From Mycolicibacterium goodii (GTDB lineage Bacteria > Actinomycetota > Actinomycetes > Mycobacteriales > Mycobacteriaceae), in NCBI RefSeq assembly GCF_022370755.2, contig NZ_CP092364.2:310001-374000 (forward strand): a stretch of 64,000 nucleotides of DNA. Reading direction: 5' to 3'. How positions within the stretch are numbered: the stretch's first letter is position 1; every line of letters starts with the position of its first letter. A program made the translations under genes and the position numbers. Shown piece after piece: positions 16,872-24,871 of this stretch. Below the pieces are notes generated by a model. That model was given only the letters and a program-made list of their open reading frames with translations. It was not told the origin of the DNA and searched no databases.

Positions 16872-17339
16872 GTGAATTTCCGTACCGGTATGAAGATCGC
16901 CGCAGCAAGCACCGCAACGGCCGCCATGACCTTGGGCGCCGCACCGCTGGCCATGGCAGAGACCGAAGCCGGTTTCGGGGAAGCGCAGGATCTGGTGGCG
17001 CCGACCGGTGACACCGCGAGCGTGACGGTCACCGATATCGCCCCGAGCAGCGATCAGATCCCAGCCGAGATCAACGGCCAGCTCTACGAAGCCACGGCCA
17101 CCGTCGAGGCCAAAGAGGGCACCGTGACCCCGGTGGTCTCGAACTTCAACGCGCGCGCGGCCGACGGCCAGACCTACCGCGCGTTGTTCAACGTGCCGAC
17201 GCCGGAGGGCGTCAACCCCGCGCCGCTGACCGAGGGCGCGTCGACCACCGGCAAGGTCTACTTCGACGTCGAGGGCCCGGCTCCGGACAGCGTCGTGTAC
17301 AGCGATGCCGGCGCCGAAGAGGCCGTCTGGACCAAGTGA
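16872..17339 (+). CDS. Secreted MPT63-like protein (DUF1942)
   Basis: A 155-residue exported protein. The signal peptide runs to about residue 30 (MNFRTGMKIAAAS, hydrophobic core, cleavage after LAMA). The mature part contains the immunoglobulin-like beta-sandwich typical of mycobacterial MPT63/MPB63 proteins (GQLYEATATVEA, VSNFNARAADGQTYR, TGKVYFDVEGPAP). The start is GTG at 16872 with AGGAG 8 bases upstream. Function of the family is unknown; members are abundant culture-filtrate antigens. It is a stand-alone gene. Confidence 0.8.
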   Translation: MNFRTGMKIAAASTATAAMTLGAAPLAMAETEAGFGEAQDLVAPTGDTASVTVTDIAPSSDQIPAEINGQLYEATATVEAKEGTVTPVVSNFNARAADGQTYRALFNVPTPEGVNPAPLTEGASTTGKVYFDVEGPAPDSVVYSDAGAEEAVWTK

Positions 17340-17427
17340 CGCGACCCGAGTCGTCGTATGCGATGAGTTTTCTTCGCGGCATCGGTCAGTATCGACGACT
17401 GACCGATGACCGTGAAGGAGACACATC

Positions 17428-18201
17428 GTGCCCATCCGTTCCACCGCGCCGTTGGGCGCACCGATCTGGATCGACCTGACGACGTCTGATGTCGAGCGCG
17501 CCAAGGCTTTCTACGGCGCGGTGTTCGGCTGGACCTTTGACACCGGCGGACCCGAGTACGGCGGATACGTCACTGCCCATCTGGACGGCCACGTGGTGGC
17601 CGGCCTCATGCGCAACGACCCGCAGTGGAACACCCCCGATGTGTGGACCACGTATCTGCACACCGCCGACGCGGAGGCCACCATCGCCACGTCCGCCGCG
17701 GCAGGCGGGAGCAACTGCGGTGGTGTCATGGACATCCCCGAGAAGGGGCGCATGGCCATGATGACCGACCCCGCGGGCGGGTTCTTCGGGTTGTGGCAGC
17801 CCAGCGGCCACACCGGATTCCAGGTGTTCAACTCCGCCGGTGCGCCGCTGTATCACCAGCTCACCACGCGTGACTACGCCAAGGCGCTGCAGTTCTACCG
17901 CGAGGTCTTCGGCTGGACGACCAACACGGTGTCCGACACCGACGAATTCCGCTACAGCACAGCGGTGTTCGATGGCGAGGAGCTCGTCGGCGTGATGGAC
18001 GGCGCGGCGTTCCTGACCGGCGACACACCGTCGACCTGGACGTGCTTCTTCGGCTCGGACGACGTCGACAAGACCATCGAACTGATCGTCGAGCACGGCG
18101 GTTCAGTGGTGCGCCCTGCCGAGGACACGCCGTACGGCAGGCTCGCCGCAGTCACCGATCCGACCGGGGCCGGATTCAACCTGTCGTCGCTGCAGGATTG
18201 A
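17428..18201 (+). CDS. VOC (glyoxalase/bleomycin resistance) family protein, two domains
   Basis: A 257-residue protein with two vicinal-oxygen-chelate domains: residues about 8-120 (GAPIWIDLTTSDVERAKAFY through FFGLWQPSGH) and about 130-255 (PLYHQLTTRDYAKALQFYREVFGW onward). The layout and length resemble the mycobacterial 27/30-kDa antigen group (Rv0577-like), for which glyoxalase-type and cofactor-binding roles have been proposed. GTG start with GAAGGAG upstream. No operon partners: 88 bases from the upstream gene, 26 bases to the next. Confidence 0.82.
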   Translation: MPIRSTAPLGAPIWIDLTTSDVERAKAFYGAVFGWTFDTGGPEYGGYVTAHLDGHVVAGLMRNDPQWNTPDVWTTYLHTADAEATIATSAAAGGSNCGGVMDIPEKGRMAMMTDPAGGFFGLWQPSGHTGFQVFNSAGAPLYHQLTTRDYAKALQFYREVFGWTTNTVSDTDEFRYSTAVFDGEELVGVMDGAAFLTGDTPSTWTCFFGSDDVDKTIELIVEHGGSVVRPAEDTPYGRLAAVTDPTGAGFNLSSLQD

Positions 18202-18227
18202 GGTGAACGGTGAGCTAGACATGAGGT

Positions 18228-18956
18228 ATGGCCAACTTCCCGATTCCGTACGTTAAGGCGTGCATCAACGGCGCGCGTACCCCGGATCAGCATCGGAACC
18301 TGCCCGTCACCCCTGAACAGCTCGCCGCGGCCGCGGTGTCGGTGCACCGCGCCGGCGCGCAGGCGGTCCACCTGCACCCCAAAGCCGCGCGCGGCACGGA
18401 TTCGCTCGAACCGGACGTGGTCGCCGCCGCGGTCGCGGCGGTGCGCCACGCCGTGCCGGGTTTCCCGCTCGGGGTGACGACCGGTTTCTGGGCGCTGCCC
18501 GATGCCAGGCACCGTCTGCGTGCGGTCGAGGCGTGGAACGTGTTGCCCGACTTCGCGTCGGTCAACTGGCATGAGCCGGGATCGCAGGAGTTGGCACAGT
18601 TGCTGTTGAGCAAGGGTGTCGGCGTCGAAGCAGGTCTGTTCGACGTCGACGCCGCTCGTGCGTGGGCCGAATCCGACCTGGCCGCACACTGTATGCGGGT
18701 GATGGTCGAACTGCCGCCCGACGCCGATACCAGCACCGCCGACGAGATCCTGGCAGTTGTGTCGTCGGCCGGGTCGCACGCGCCGGTGTTGTTGCACGGC
18801 CTCGACGAAAGTGCTTGGCGGCTCGTGCAACACGCCGGGCGGCGCGGTGTGCAGACCCGTATCGGACTGGAGGACACGCTGAGACTGCCGGACGGCACCG
18901 TCGCCGACGACAACGCCGCTCTGGTGACGGCCGCGCTCGACCTGCTCAGTCGGTAG
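18228..18956 (+). CDS. BKACE family beta-keto acid cleavage enzyme
   Basis: A 242-residue protein of the 3-keto-5-aminohexanoate cleavage (BKACE, DUF849) family, which transfers the acetate unit of a beta-keto acid to acetyl-CoA using a metal. The N-terminal KACINGARTPDQHRNLPVTPEQ and the metal-binding HLHPK segment are visible near residues 10 and 43; VTTGFWALPD replaces the more usual GG-containing loop. It is shorter than typical members (about 270-310). Its tail overlaps the convergent cupin gene by 11 bases. The true substrate is not predictable. Confidence 0.75.
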   Translation: MANFPIPYVKACINGARTPDQHRNLPVTPEQLAAAAVSVHRAGAQAVHLHPKAARGTDSLEPDVVAAAVAAVRHAVPGFPLGVTTGFWALPDARHRLRAVEAWNVLPDFASVNWHEPGSQELAQLLLSKGVGVEAGLFDVDAARAWAESDLAAHCMRVMVELPPDADTSTADEILAVVSSAGSHAPVLLHGLDESAWRLVQHAGRRGVQTRIGLEDTLRLPDGTVADDNAALVTAALDLLSR

Positions 18957-19392
18957 GCGCGGCCAGCGCGAAGTCGGCGAAGTCGAAGCCGGGCACCACG
19001 ACGCAGCTGACCAGCGTCGGCTCGTCGTCGCGGGGTCGGGCGCGCTGCCAGTGCCCCGGCGGGACGAGTACCTGGGGCTGTTCGCCTGCGGTGATGTCGG
19101 GACCGAGCAGGCGTGTCGCCGCGCCCTCCTGCCGTTCTCCGATCTCCAGCAGCAACGGGCTGCCGCGGTGGTGAAACCACAACTCTGCGCTGCGGACCGT
19201 GTGCCACGCCGATTGTTGGCCGGGCATCAGGAGGAACAGGATCGCCGTGCCCGCGCTGCGGGGTCCGGCGTAGCCCGCCGGCAGCGAGGTCTGGTTCACG
19301 GTCAGTTCGCTGCGCCAGGTCTCGCGGTACCAACCGCCTTCGGGATGCGGGGCGAGGTCGAGGGGCCTGGCCCAGTCGGGTAGTTCGGTCAC
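18946..19392 (-). CDS. Cupin domain protein (DUF985 type)
   Basis: A 148-residue small cupin with the DUF985 signature HPEGGWYRETWRSE near residue 15, FLLMPGQQSAWHTVRSAELW near 55 and the closing LVSCVVVPGFDF. A GTG at 19392 gives the family-like N-terminus VTELPDWARPLDLAPHPEGG; the frame stays open upstream into the divergent gene but without homology. Only 19 bases separate it from the divergent membrane-protein gene. The enzymatic function of DUF985 proteins is not settled. Confidence 0.8.
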   Translation of the reverse strand: MTELPDWARPLDLAPHPEGGWYRETWRSELTVNQTSLPAGYAGPRSAGTAILFLLMPGQQSAWHTVRSAELWFHHRGSPLLLEIGERQEGAATRLLGPDITAGEQPQVLVPPGHWQRARPRDDEPTLVSCVVVPGFDFADFALAAPTD

Positions 19393-19411
19393 AACCGATA
19401 GTCTCGTCGCT

Positions 19412-19831
19412 ATGGTTCGTCTGCGTCCAGGTTGGCTGGTGGCACTGTGTGCGGCGATCCTCGTGATCACCGCATGGTTGCCGTGGCTCACCACGGGCGC
19501 CAATGGCGGCGGTCGGGCCAACGCGATCGGCGGTGCGGTCGGCAGCATCGTACTGCCCGCGGGTTTCGGGCCAGGACAACTGATCGTGTTGCTGGGTTCG
19601 ACGCTGATCGTCGCGGGTGCGATGGCCGGTCAGGGGCTCTCGGAGCGGCTGGCTTCCGCTGCGGGGCTGCTTATTTCGCTTGCGCTCGTGGGCCTGACCG
19701 TGTGGTACTACACGCTCAACGTCAAATCGCCGGTGAATGCGGGCTATGGGCTGTACACCGGCGGCGGCCTGGCGATACTCGCCGCGCTGTGTTCGTTGTG
19801 GGCGTTGTTGTCGACATTGGGGAGACGATGA
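19412..19831 (+). CDS. Small integral membrane protein, unknown function
   Basis: A 139-residue protein with four predicted membrane segments: about residues 7-27, 58-75, 82-103 and 117-135. A short Gly/Asn-rich loop (TTGANGGGRANAIGG) follows the first. No family recognised. ATG at 19412. The stop overlaps the start of the GNAT gene (ATGA), so they are co-expressed. Confidence 0.75.
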   Translation: MVRLRPGWLVALCAAILVITAWLPWLTTGANGGGRANAIGGAVGSIVLPAGFGPGQLIVLLGSTLIVAGAMAGQGLSERLASAAGLLISLALVGLTVWYYTLNVKSPVNAGYGLYTGGGLAILAALCSLWALLSTLGRR

Positions 19832-20433
19832 GCGATTTCGTGAAGCCGGTCACATTGACCGGTCGGCGCTGGGTGCAGCTGGAACCGCTGACGCGCGAAC
19901 ACATCCCGGAGATCGACGCGGCCGCCGCCGACGGGGAACTGGGCACCTTGTGGTACACCATGACCCCGCGGCCCGGTGCGGCCGAGCAGTGGGTCGACCG
20001 GATGCTGGCGCTGCGCGCGGCCGATGACGGGCTGAGTTTCGTGGTGCGCGACCTGGAAGGTCGCCTGGTCGGCTCATCGAGTTACCTCAATGTCGACGGC
20101 ACCAACCGCAGGCTCGAGATCGGGCACACGTGGTATGTCGCGGGCATGCGTGGCACCGGTGTCAACGCCGAGGCCAAGCTGCTCCTGTTGGGGCATGCAT
20201 TCGACGAGTTGAACTGCATCGCAGTGGAATTCCGGACGCATTTCTTCAACTTCGCCAGCAGGGCCGCGATCGAGCGGTTGGGCGCCAAGCAGGACGGGGT
20301 GTTGCGCAGCCACCAGATCGCGGCGGACGGCTCACGTCGTGACACCGTGGTGTACTCGATCCTCGACATCGAGTGGCCCGCGGTGCGGTCCAACCTGAAC
20401 TTCAGGTTGGACCGCCGGGATCGGAGTTACTGA
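19828..20433 (+). CDS. GNAT family N-acetyltransferase (RimJ/RimL-like)
   Basis: A 201-residue acetyltransferase-like protein. The N-terminal LTGRRWVQLEPLTREHIPEI and the central GSSSYLNVDGTNRRLEIGHTWYV are typical of the RimJ/RimL-type GNATs annotated as modifying protein N-termini or small molecules. The acetyl-CoA loop region is MRGTGVNAEAKLLLLGHAF. Translationally coupled to the upstream membrane protein. The last 16 codons lie over a perfect inverted repeat (20385-20415). Substrate unknown. Confidence 0.83.
   Translation: MSDFVKPVTLTGRRWVQLEPLTREHIPEIDAAAADGELGTLWYTMTPRPGAAEQWVDRMLALRAADDGLSFVVRDLEGRLVGSSSYLNVDGTNRRLEIGHTWYVAGMRGTGVNAEAKLLLLGHAFDELNCIAVEFRTHFFNFASRAAIERLGAKQDGVLRSHQIAADGSRRDTVVYSILDIEWPAVRSNLNFRLDRRDRSY
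20385..20415. terminator. Perfect 15-bp inverted repeat at the convergent gene ends
   Basis: Arms gcggtccaacctgaa (20385-20399) and ttcaggttggaccgc (20401-20415) are exactly complementary around a single central base. The element sits inside the 3' end of the GNAT gene, just beyond the convergent hsp20 stop (20427). No T-run follows on either strand. It probably acts as a U-less bidirectional terminator or mRNA 3'-end stabiliser. Confidence 0.6.
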
Positions 20434-20885
20434 TCAGAGGGAACCGTCTCACCTTCGACGGTGATCGACTTCTGGTCGGCGTTGTGCGCGACCTCGATCC
20501 TGCGCGGCTTGGCGCGTTCGGCCATCGGGATCGTCACGGTGAGGACGCCGTTCTCGTAGGTCGCGGCGATCGCGGACGTGTCGATACCTTCGCCGAGCGT
20601 GAGCTGCCGGCGGTAGCTGCCGAAGAAACGCTCATTGGCGAGCCATTGGACGGATTCCTCGGAGCGCGCGGTCCGATGCGCCGAAATGGTGAGCATGCCG
20701 TTGTCGACGGTCACGTCGACCGAGCCCGGGTCGATGCCGGGGAGGTCGGCGGTCAGCACGTAATGATCGTCGATCTTGCACAGGTCCATGGGCATGAACC
20801 GCGGGGTGCGCGATGACCCGGTGCCAGTTGACAGCAAACCCTTGGTCAGCGCGTCAAGGTCACTGAACGGATCAAAGCGGAGCAC
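20427..20885 (-). CDS. Hsp20/alpha-crystallin family small heat shock protein
   Basis: A 152-residue small heat shock protein, an ATP-independent holdase. The alpha-crystallin domain spans about residues 40-135 (YVLTADLPGIDPGSVDVTVDNGMLTISAHR, then RSYRRQLTLGEGID-like segment and YENGVLTVTIP). GTG at 20885 with GGAGGTGG just upstream gives a normal-length protein; the longer open frame is not coding. A CIRCE-like element at 20957-20983, about 70 bases upstream, predicts HrcA control. Confidence 0.9.
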   Translation of the reverse strand: MLRFDPFSDLDALTKGLLSTGTGSSRTPRFMPMDLCKIDDHYVLTADLPGIDPGSVDVTVDNGMLTISAHRTARSEESVQWLANERFFGSYRRQLTLGEGIDTSAIAATYENGVLTVTIPMAERAKPRRIEVAHNADQKSITVEGETVPSDQ

Positions 20886-20956
20886 AGCAATCCACCTCCT
20901 GTATCGCCTCGGGCCCGCCACCCTGGCGGGCAGCCAATCACTGTGCACCACCGATG

Positions 20957-20983
20957 TTAGCACTCGAGATACGAGAGTGCTAG
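20957..20983. promoter_or_regulatory. CIRCE element (HrcA operator) upstream of hsp20
   Basis: TTAGCACTC (20957-20965), 9 bases, GAGTGCTAG (20975-20983). This matches the consensus TTAGCACTC-N9-GAGTGCTAA in 17 of 18 positions with the exact spacer. Confidence 0.88.
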
Positions 20984-21344
20984 ATGCTGGAAATCGAATT
21001 TTCGGGCGGTGGTCCCGAGTCTCGGACGCGCCGCAGCGCCGGTGAAAGCGCTGTTCGTCGGGGCTATCGGAAAGGGTGGGCGCGGTTTTTCCGGCGAGGT
21101 GAACCAGTCTGCGGCCACCGTAGGAACGGTCATCCGGGCGGTCGGGCACACCTCACGGTTCGCCGTCGGTGGATACCCCGGCCGCTTGGCCGAAGTCGTC
21201 AGGATCGCGCGCTGGCGGAGCCTGTTCGGCCCGTCAACCCCAGCGCCCGGCGGCGCCGCCAGCAACGTCTGGGCGCGGCGGGTGGGGGCTGAAGTCGGTG
21301 AGGTTGTCCGAGAGCGGTTCCTCGCGTATCTGATTGGTATGCAG
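20984..21344. other. Intergenic stretch without a recognisable gene
   Basis: About 360 bases between the CIRCE element and the terminator of the small secreted protein gene. Open frames exist on both strands, as expected at this GC content, but none has a ribosome binding site and a recognisable protein. I see no repeat or RNA structure of note inside it. Confidence 0.5.
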
Positions 21345-21385
21345 AAAAGCGCCGTGGCGGGGTCCGAAGATCCCCGCCACGGCGC
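21345..21385 (-). terminator. Intrinsic terminator of the small secreted protein gene
   Basis: A perfect 14-bp stem (21349-21362 with 21372-21385) and a 9-base loop. Read on the minus strand the stem is followed by TTTT (21348-21345) then C, which is a classical Rho-independent form rarely so clear in mycobacteria. It lies 15 bases after the stop of the gene at 21400-21642. Confidence 0.85.
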
Positions 21386-21399
21386 TGCTCATCCGCGGC

Positions 21400-21642
21400 T
21401 CAGTGGTGGTGCTTCCAGTGACCCTTACCTGGGCCAGGACCATGCCAACGTGGGCCGGGATCGACCCACGGCCGCACCCAGCCCGGTCCTTCGACACAGG
21501 CGTAGGCGTATCCGTAGGGCCCGCTCACGCACAGGTCCGGACCGGCCGATGCGGGTGCTGCACCGATTACCGCCACACTCATCGGCACCGCGACGGCGCC
21601 GGCGCCGACCACCAAGGCCCGCATGAGTTTCGAACGGATCAT
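21400..21642 (-). CDS. Small secreted protein with His/Gly-rich C-terminus
   Basis: An 80-residue exported protein. The signal peptide covers about residues 1-33 (MIRSKLMRALVVGAGA, ending ASA). The mature peptide is about 47 residues, has two cysteines (LCVSGPYGYAYACVEG) that could form a disulphide, and ends in GPGKGHWKHHH. The His-rich end may bind metal, but nothing proves it. ATG at 21642 is preceded by GGAGGTGGGG. It has its own intrinsic terminator. No family recognised. Confidence 0.75.
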   Translation of the reverse strand: MIRSKLMRALVVGAGAVAVPMSVAVIGAAPASAGPDLCVSGPYGYAYACVEGPGWVRPWVDPGPRWHGPGPGKGHWKHHH

Positions 21643-21829
21643 TCCCCCACCTCCGGGTTGTTTACCGTGTGTTACTCATTGCCCCCAACTGTGAACAACC
21701 TTAGCGCTTGGCTTCTTGTTCCTGAAAACGGGGTTTGTCATTGTCTGGCAACCACTTTGCTCTTTGCGCAGCAGTAGTAGTCAAACGGCTACACGGGTTT
21801 GCGGTCGGTGTGGGGCCGCCGGAGGGCGG

Positions 21830-22831
21830 TCAGCCCCGTGACCACTCTTCGGTCTGGGTGAGCCGCAACAGGTAGGCCAGTGCCGGTAGCACGATCACCC
21901 CCGCCAGGACGACGACGATCAACAGACCGGTCAAGGTGGCGTCCGCACCGGCGGCGTCGTTGATCGTCACCTCGTCGACCAGCAGCCACGGATACTGGCC
22001 GACGCCCCATCCGGTGACCACCGAGGCGACGGCCACCGCGGCGGGGATCCGGCTGATCGCGTAACGGCGACGGAACACGAGCCACAACGTCGCCACGCCG
22101 GCCAGCAGGGCTATCACCAAAAGCGGTGCCGCATAGGTGCGCAGCCCCGCCGCCAGGGTCGGCGCGTCGTGTGCGACCGGGTACAGGCCCGCGAAGACGA
22201 TGAGACCGGTGACGACGCCGACGGCGAGTGTGCGGCGCCGCAGGCTGTCGGCCAGGTCGGCGTCACCGGCGCGATCGGCGTCGGCGGTGAGGAACACTCC
22301 GGCGAGGAACACGCACGTCGCCACGGCCAGGAACCCGCCCACCAGTGATGTGGGGTTCAACCACGAGCCGATCCGATCGCCGTAACCCGCCGCCGGGACG
22401 CGCCCGGAGGCGATCGCCCCGGCGACAGTCCCAAGGAAGAACGGGCTGATCAACGACGACGCCGCGAAGATCGCGCCGAACAGTCGCGCCTGCGACACCG
22501 TGGCCGAGTACTTGCGGAACGCGAAGCTGGCCCCGCGCAACACAATCCCCGTAAGAGCCAGTGCCAGTGGGATGAACAACGTCGTCGTCGCGGCGGCGAA
22601 GGTGCGCGGAAAACCCGTCCACCAGATCACCAGGATGTAGATCAGCCATACGTGGTTGGCCTCCCATACCGGTCCGATGCTGTGGTCGACGAGTGTGCGC
22701 ACCTTGGCGCCGCTGCGGGCGTCCCCTGCGGTGAGGTCGTAGAAGCCCGAACCGAAGTCCGCGCCGGCGAACAACGCGTAGATGATGACGCCCAGGAACA
22801 TCGCCATCGCGACGAAGATCGCCAGCGTCAT
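21830..22831 (-). CDS. cydB: Cytochrome bd-type ubiquinol/menaquinol oxidase subunit II
   Basis: A 333-residue membrane protein starting MTLAIFVAMAMFLGVIIYALFAGADFGSG, the conserved first helix of CydB, followed by about eight more hydrophobic segments and the conserved WEANHVWLI motif near residue 60. ATG at 22831 overlaps the stop of subunit I. Subunit II is a structural partner of the haem-bearing subunit. The pair resembles the second (AppCB/YthAB, cyanide-insensitive-type) bd oxidase of M. smegmatis rather than the cydABDC locus, since no cydD/cydC transporter genes follow. Confidence 0.88.
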   Translation of the reverse strand: MTLAIFVAMAMFLGVIIYALFAGADFGSGFYDLTAGDARSGAKVRTLVDHSIGPVWEANHVWLIYILVIWWTGFPRTFAAATTTLFIPLALALTGIVLRGASFAFRKYSATVSQARLFGAIFAASSLISPFFLGTVAGAIASGRVPAAGYGDRIGSWLNPTSLVGGFLAVATCVFLAGVFLTADADRAGDADLADSLRRRTLAVGVVTGLIVFAGLYPVAHDAPTLAAGLRTYAAPLLVIALLAGVATLWLVFRRRYAISRIPAAVAVASVVTGWGVGQYPWLLVDEVTINDAAGADATLTGLLIVVVLAGVIVLPALAYLLRLTQTEEWSRG

Positions 22832-24216
22832 GACACCGCCTCCGTGCGCGGTGGGCCGTACGGGCTGGGCAGATCGGTTTCCCCGGCCCGCCACCGTCGC
22901 GCCATCGAGCGCAAGACGATCACGGCGCCGACGGTCATGCCGAGATAGACGACGAGCACGATGGCGTAACTCCACCACAGGCCGCTGCTCTGGCTCGCGG
23001 CGTCGGCCGTCGTGAGCACCTTCCACACCGTCCACGGTTGGCGGCCTACTTCGGTTGCCACCCAACCGGATTCAACCGCAAGGACCGCAAGCGGGCCGGT
23101 GATCACGCTAAGGCGCAGAAACCACCGGTTCGCCAACAGGTCGTGGCCGCGCCAGCGCGCCAGCCAGAACACCACCGCGACGGCGGCCAGCAGCGTGCCG
23201 ATGCCCACCATCGACTGGAACGCCAGATGCGTGATGTTGACGGGCGGCCATTCCGATCGCGGCACCCCGTCGAGACCGGGCACCGGCGCGTCCAGCGAGT
23301 TGCGCGCGATGATCGAGCCGAGCCGCGGAATGGTCAGCGCCCAGTGCACCTCTCCGTCGATCAGGACACCGCCCAGGCGCAGCGGCGCCGGGCCCTCGGT
23401 GGTCTGGGCCAGTTCGAACGCCGCGAGTTTCGCGGGCTGGGTGTCGTGGATCCGCATGCCGAGCACGTGTCCGAGGAGAGGTTGCACGATCGCCGCCACT
23501 GAGGCGAACGCGAACGGCACCGTGAAGCCCAGGCGGTGATGGGAGTCGACGCGGCCGCGCAGCATGCCGAACGCGTACACGCCGGACACCGCCAGCCCGA
23601 CGACCATGAACGCCGCGACCCACATGTGCGCGAACTGCAACCACACACCGCTGTTGAACATCGCGCGCCACGGGTTGATGTCCACGACCTCGCCGTTCTC
23701 GATCCGGAAGCCTGCGGGATGGTTCATCCACGCGTTGACCGACACGACGCAGAACGTGCCGACGATGCCTGCGATACCCATGGGGATGAGCGTCAGCAAG
23801 TGCCGCCGCGGCGGCATGCGTCCCCAGCCGTACAGGTAGATGCCCAGGAAGATCGCCTCGACGAAGAACGACAAGCCCTCGAACGCGAACGGAAGTCCCA
23901 GCACATCGCCGAAGCGGCCCATCAGGCCCGGCCACAGCAAGCCCATCTCGAAGCTGAGCACCGTCCCGGACACCGCGCCGATCGCGAACAGCACCGCCGA
24001 GACCTTGGCCCAGCGCTGCGCCAGCCCGAGGGCGACGCTGTCGTCGCGCACGATTCCGCGACGGTGGACGACGAAGATGATCGTCGGGAACGCCACCCCG
24101 AAACACGCCAGCACGATGTGCCAGCCCAGTGAGAACGCCATCTGCTGTCGTGCGGGCAGCAGGCCCGGCGGCTCGCCGTCGGCCGCGAGCAGAAGCAGGG
24201 TTTCGGTGAACACCAT
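22828..24216 (-). CDS. cydA: Cytochrome bd-type quinol oxidase subunit I
   Basis: A 462-residue haem-binding subunit of a bd-type terminal oxidase that oxidises quinol and reduces O2 to water. It has the conserved H33 in GWHIVLACFG, WPGLMGRFG, FFVEAIFLGIYLYGW near residue 125, SVNAWMNHPAGF near 170, HMWVAAF near 208 and GWVATEVGRQPW near 388. The N-terminus differs from the usual CydA start, and the quinol loop between helices 6 and 7 is short, as in cyanide-insensitive types. It is cotranscribed with subunit II. Upstream, 28 bases away, is the metal efflux gene on the same strand. Confidence 0.88.
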   Translation of the reverse strand: MVFTETLLLLAADGEPPGLLPARQQMAFSLGWHIVLACFGVAFPTIIFVVHRRGIVRDDSVALGLAQRWAKVSAVLFAIGAVSGTVLSFEMGLLWPGLMGRFGDVLGLPFAFEGLSFFVEAIFLGIYLYGWGRMPPRRHLLTLIPMGIAGIVGTFCVVSVNAWMNHPAGFRIENGEVVDINPWRAMFNSGVWLQFAHMWVAAFMVVGLAVSGVYAFGMLRGRVDSHHRLGFTVPFAFASVAAIVQPLLGHVLGMRIHDTQPAKLAAFELAQTTEGPAPLRLGGVLIDGEVHWALTIPRLGSIIARNSLDAPVPGLDGVPRSEWPPVNITHLAFQSMVGIGTLLAAVAVVFWLARWRGHDLLANRWFLRLSVITGPLAVLAVESGWVATEVGRQPWTVWKVLTTADAASQSSGLWWSYAIVLVVYLGMTVGAVIVLRSMARRWRAGETDLPSPYGPPRTEAVS

Positions 24217-24244
24217 GCTGACGAGTGCCCCGCAGAGGTCGGAA

Positions 24245-24871
24245 TCAACCCGCCGAACAGCAGGTGTCGCCCTTCCACGCTTCGAGGCCTTCCCGGACCG
24301 CCACCGCGGCGATCACCAGGCCCGCGATCGGGTCCGCCCATGACCATCCGAAGATGCTGTTGAGCAGCAGGCCGACGAGCAGCACCGCCGACAGATAGGT
24401 GCACAGCAGCGTCTGCTTCGAATCCGCCACGGCCGACAGCGATCCGAGTTCGCGGCCGGCCCGTCGCTGCGCGTACGACAGCACCGGCATGATCACCAAG
24501 CTGAGCGCGGCCAGCGCGATGCCGATGGTCGAATGTTGTGACTCCCCGATGCCGAGCAGCGATCGGATGGCGTCGACCGCGACGTAGGTGGCCAGGCCGA
24601 AGAACGAGAACGCGATGATCCGCAGGGCCACCTTTTCCCGCGCTTCGGGGTCGCGGCCGGCGAACTGCCACGCCACTGCCGCCGCCGACGACACCTCGAT
24701 GACGGAGTCGAGGCCGAACCCGATGAGTGCGGTCGAACTCACCCGTGCGCCTTCCGTCAGCGCCACGACGGCCTCGATGACGTTGTAGGTGATGGTGGCG
24801 GCGACGAACATCCGGATACGTCGTGCCAGCACCGCGCGTCGAGTCGGCGTCAACTCGCCGGTGGCGGCCAT
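24245..24871 (-). CDS. Cation diffusion facilitator family metal efflux transporter
   Basis: A 208-residue CDF-like membrane protein with about five membrane segments. The family segment SSTALIGFGLDSVIEVSSAAAVAWQF carries a D in the expected metal-site helix, and SLSAVADSKQTLLCTYLSAVLLVGLLLN with WADPIAGLVIAAVAVREG gives the second conserved Asp pair. It ends DTCCSAG, a possible thiol site. The cytoplasmic C-terminal domain is absent, so the protein is shorter than most CDFs. ATG at 24871 shares a base with the stop of the ArsR sensor (TGATG), which argues for this start and for co-regulation. Confidence 0.83.
   Translation of the reverse strand: MAATGELTPTRRAVLARRIRMFVAATITYNVIEAVVALTEGARVSSTALIGFGLDSVIEVSSAAAVAWQFAGRDPEAREKVALRIIAFSFFGLATYVAVDAIRSLLGIGESQHSTIGIALAALSLVIMPVLSYAQRRAGRELGSLSAVADSKQTLLCTYLSAVLLVGLLLNSIFGWSWADPIAGLVIAAVAVREGLEAWKGDTCCSAG

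Noticed and set aside
20984..21344. A coding gene between hsp20 and the small secreted protein
   Set aside because: Open frames lack a ribosome site and recognisable sequence; treated as intergenic.
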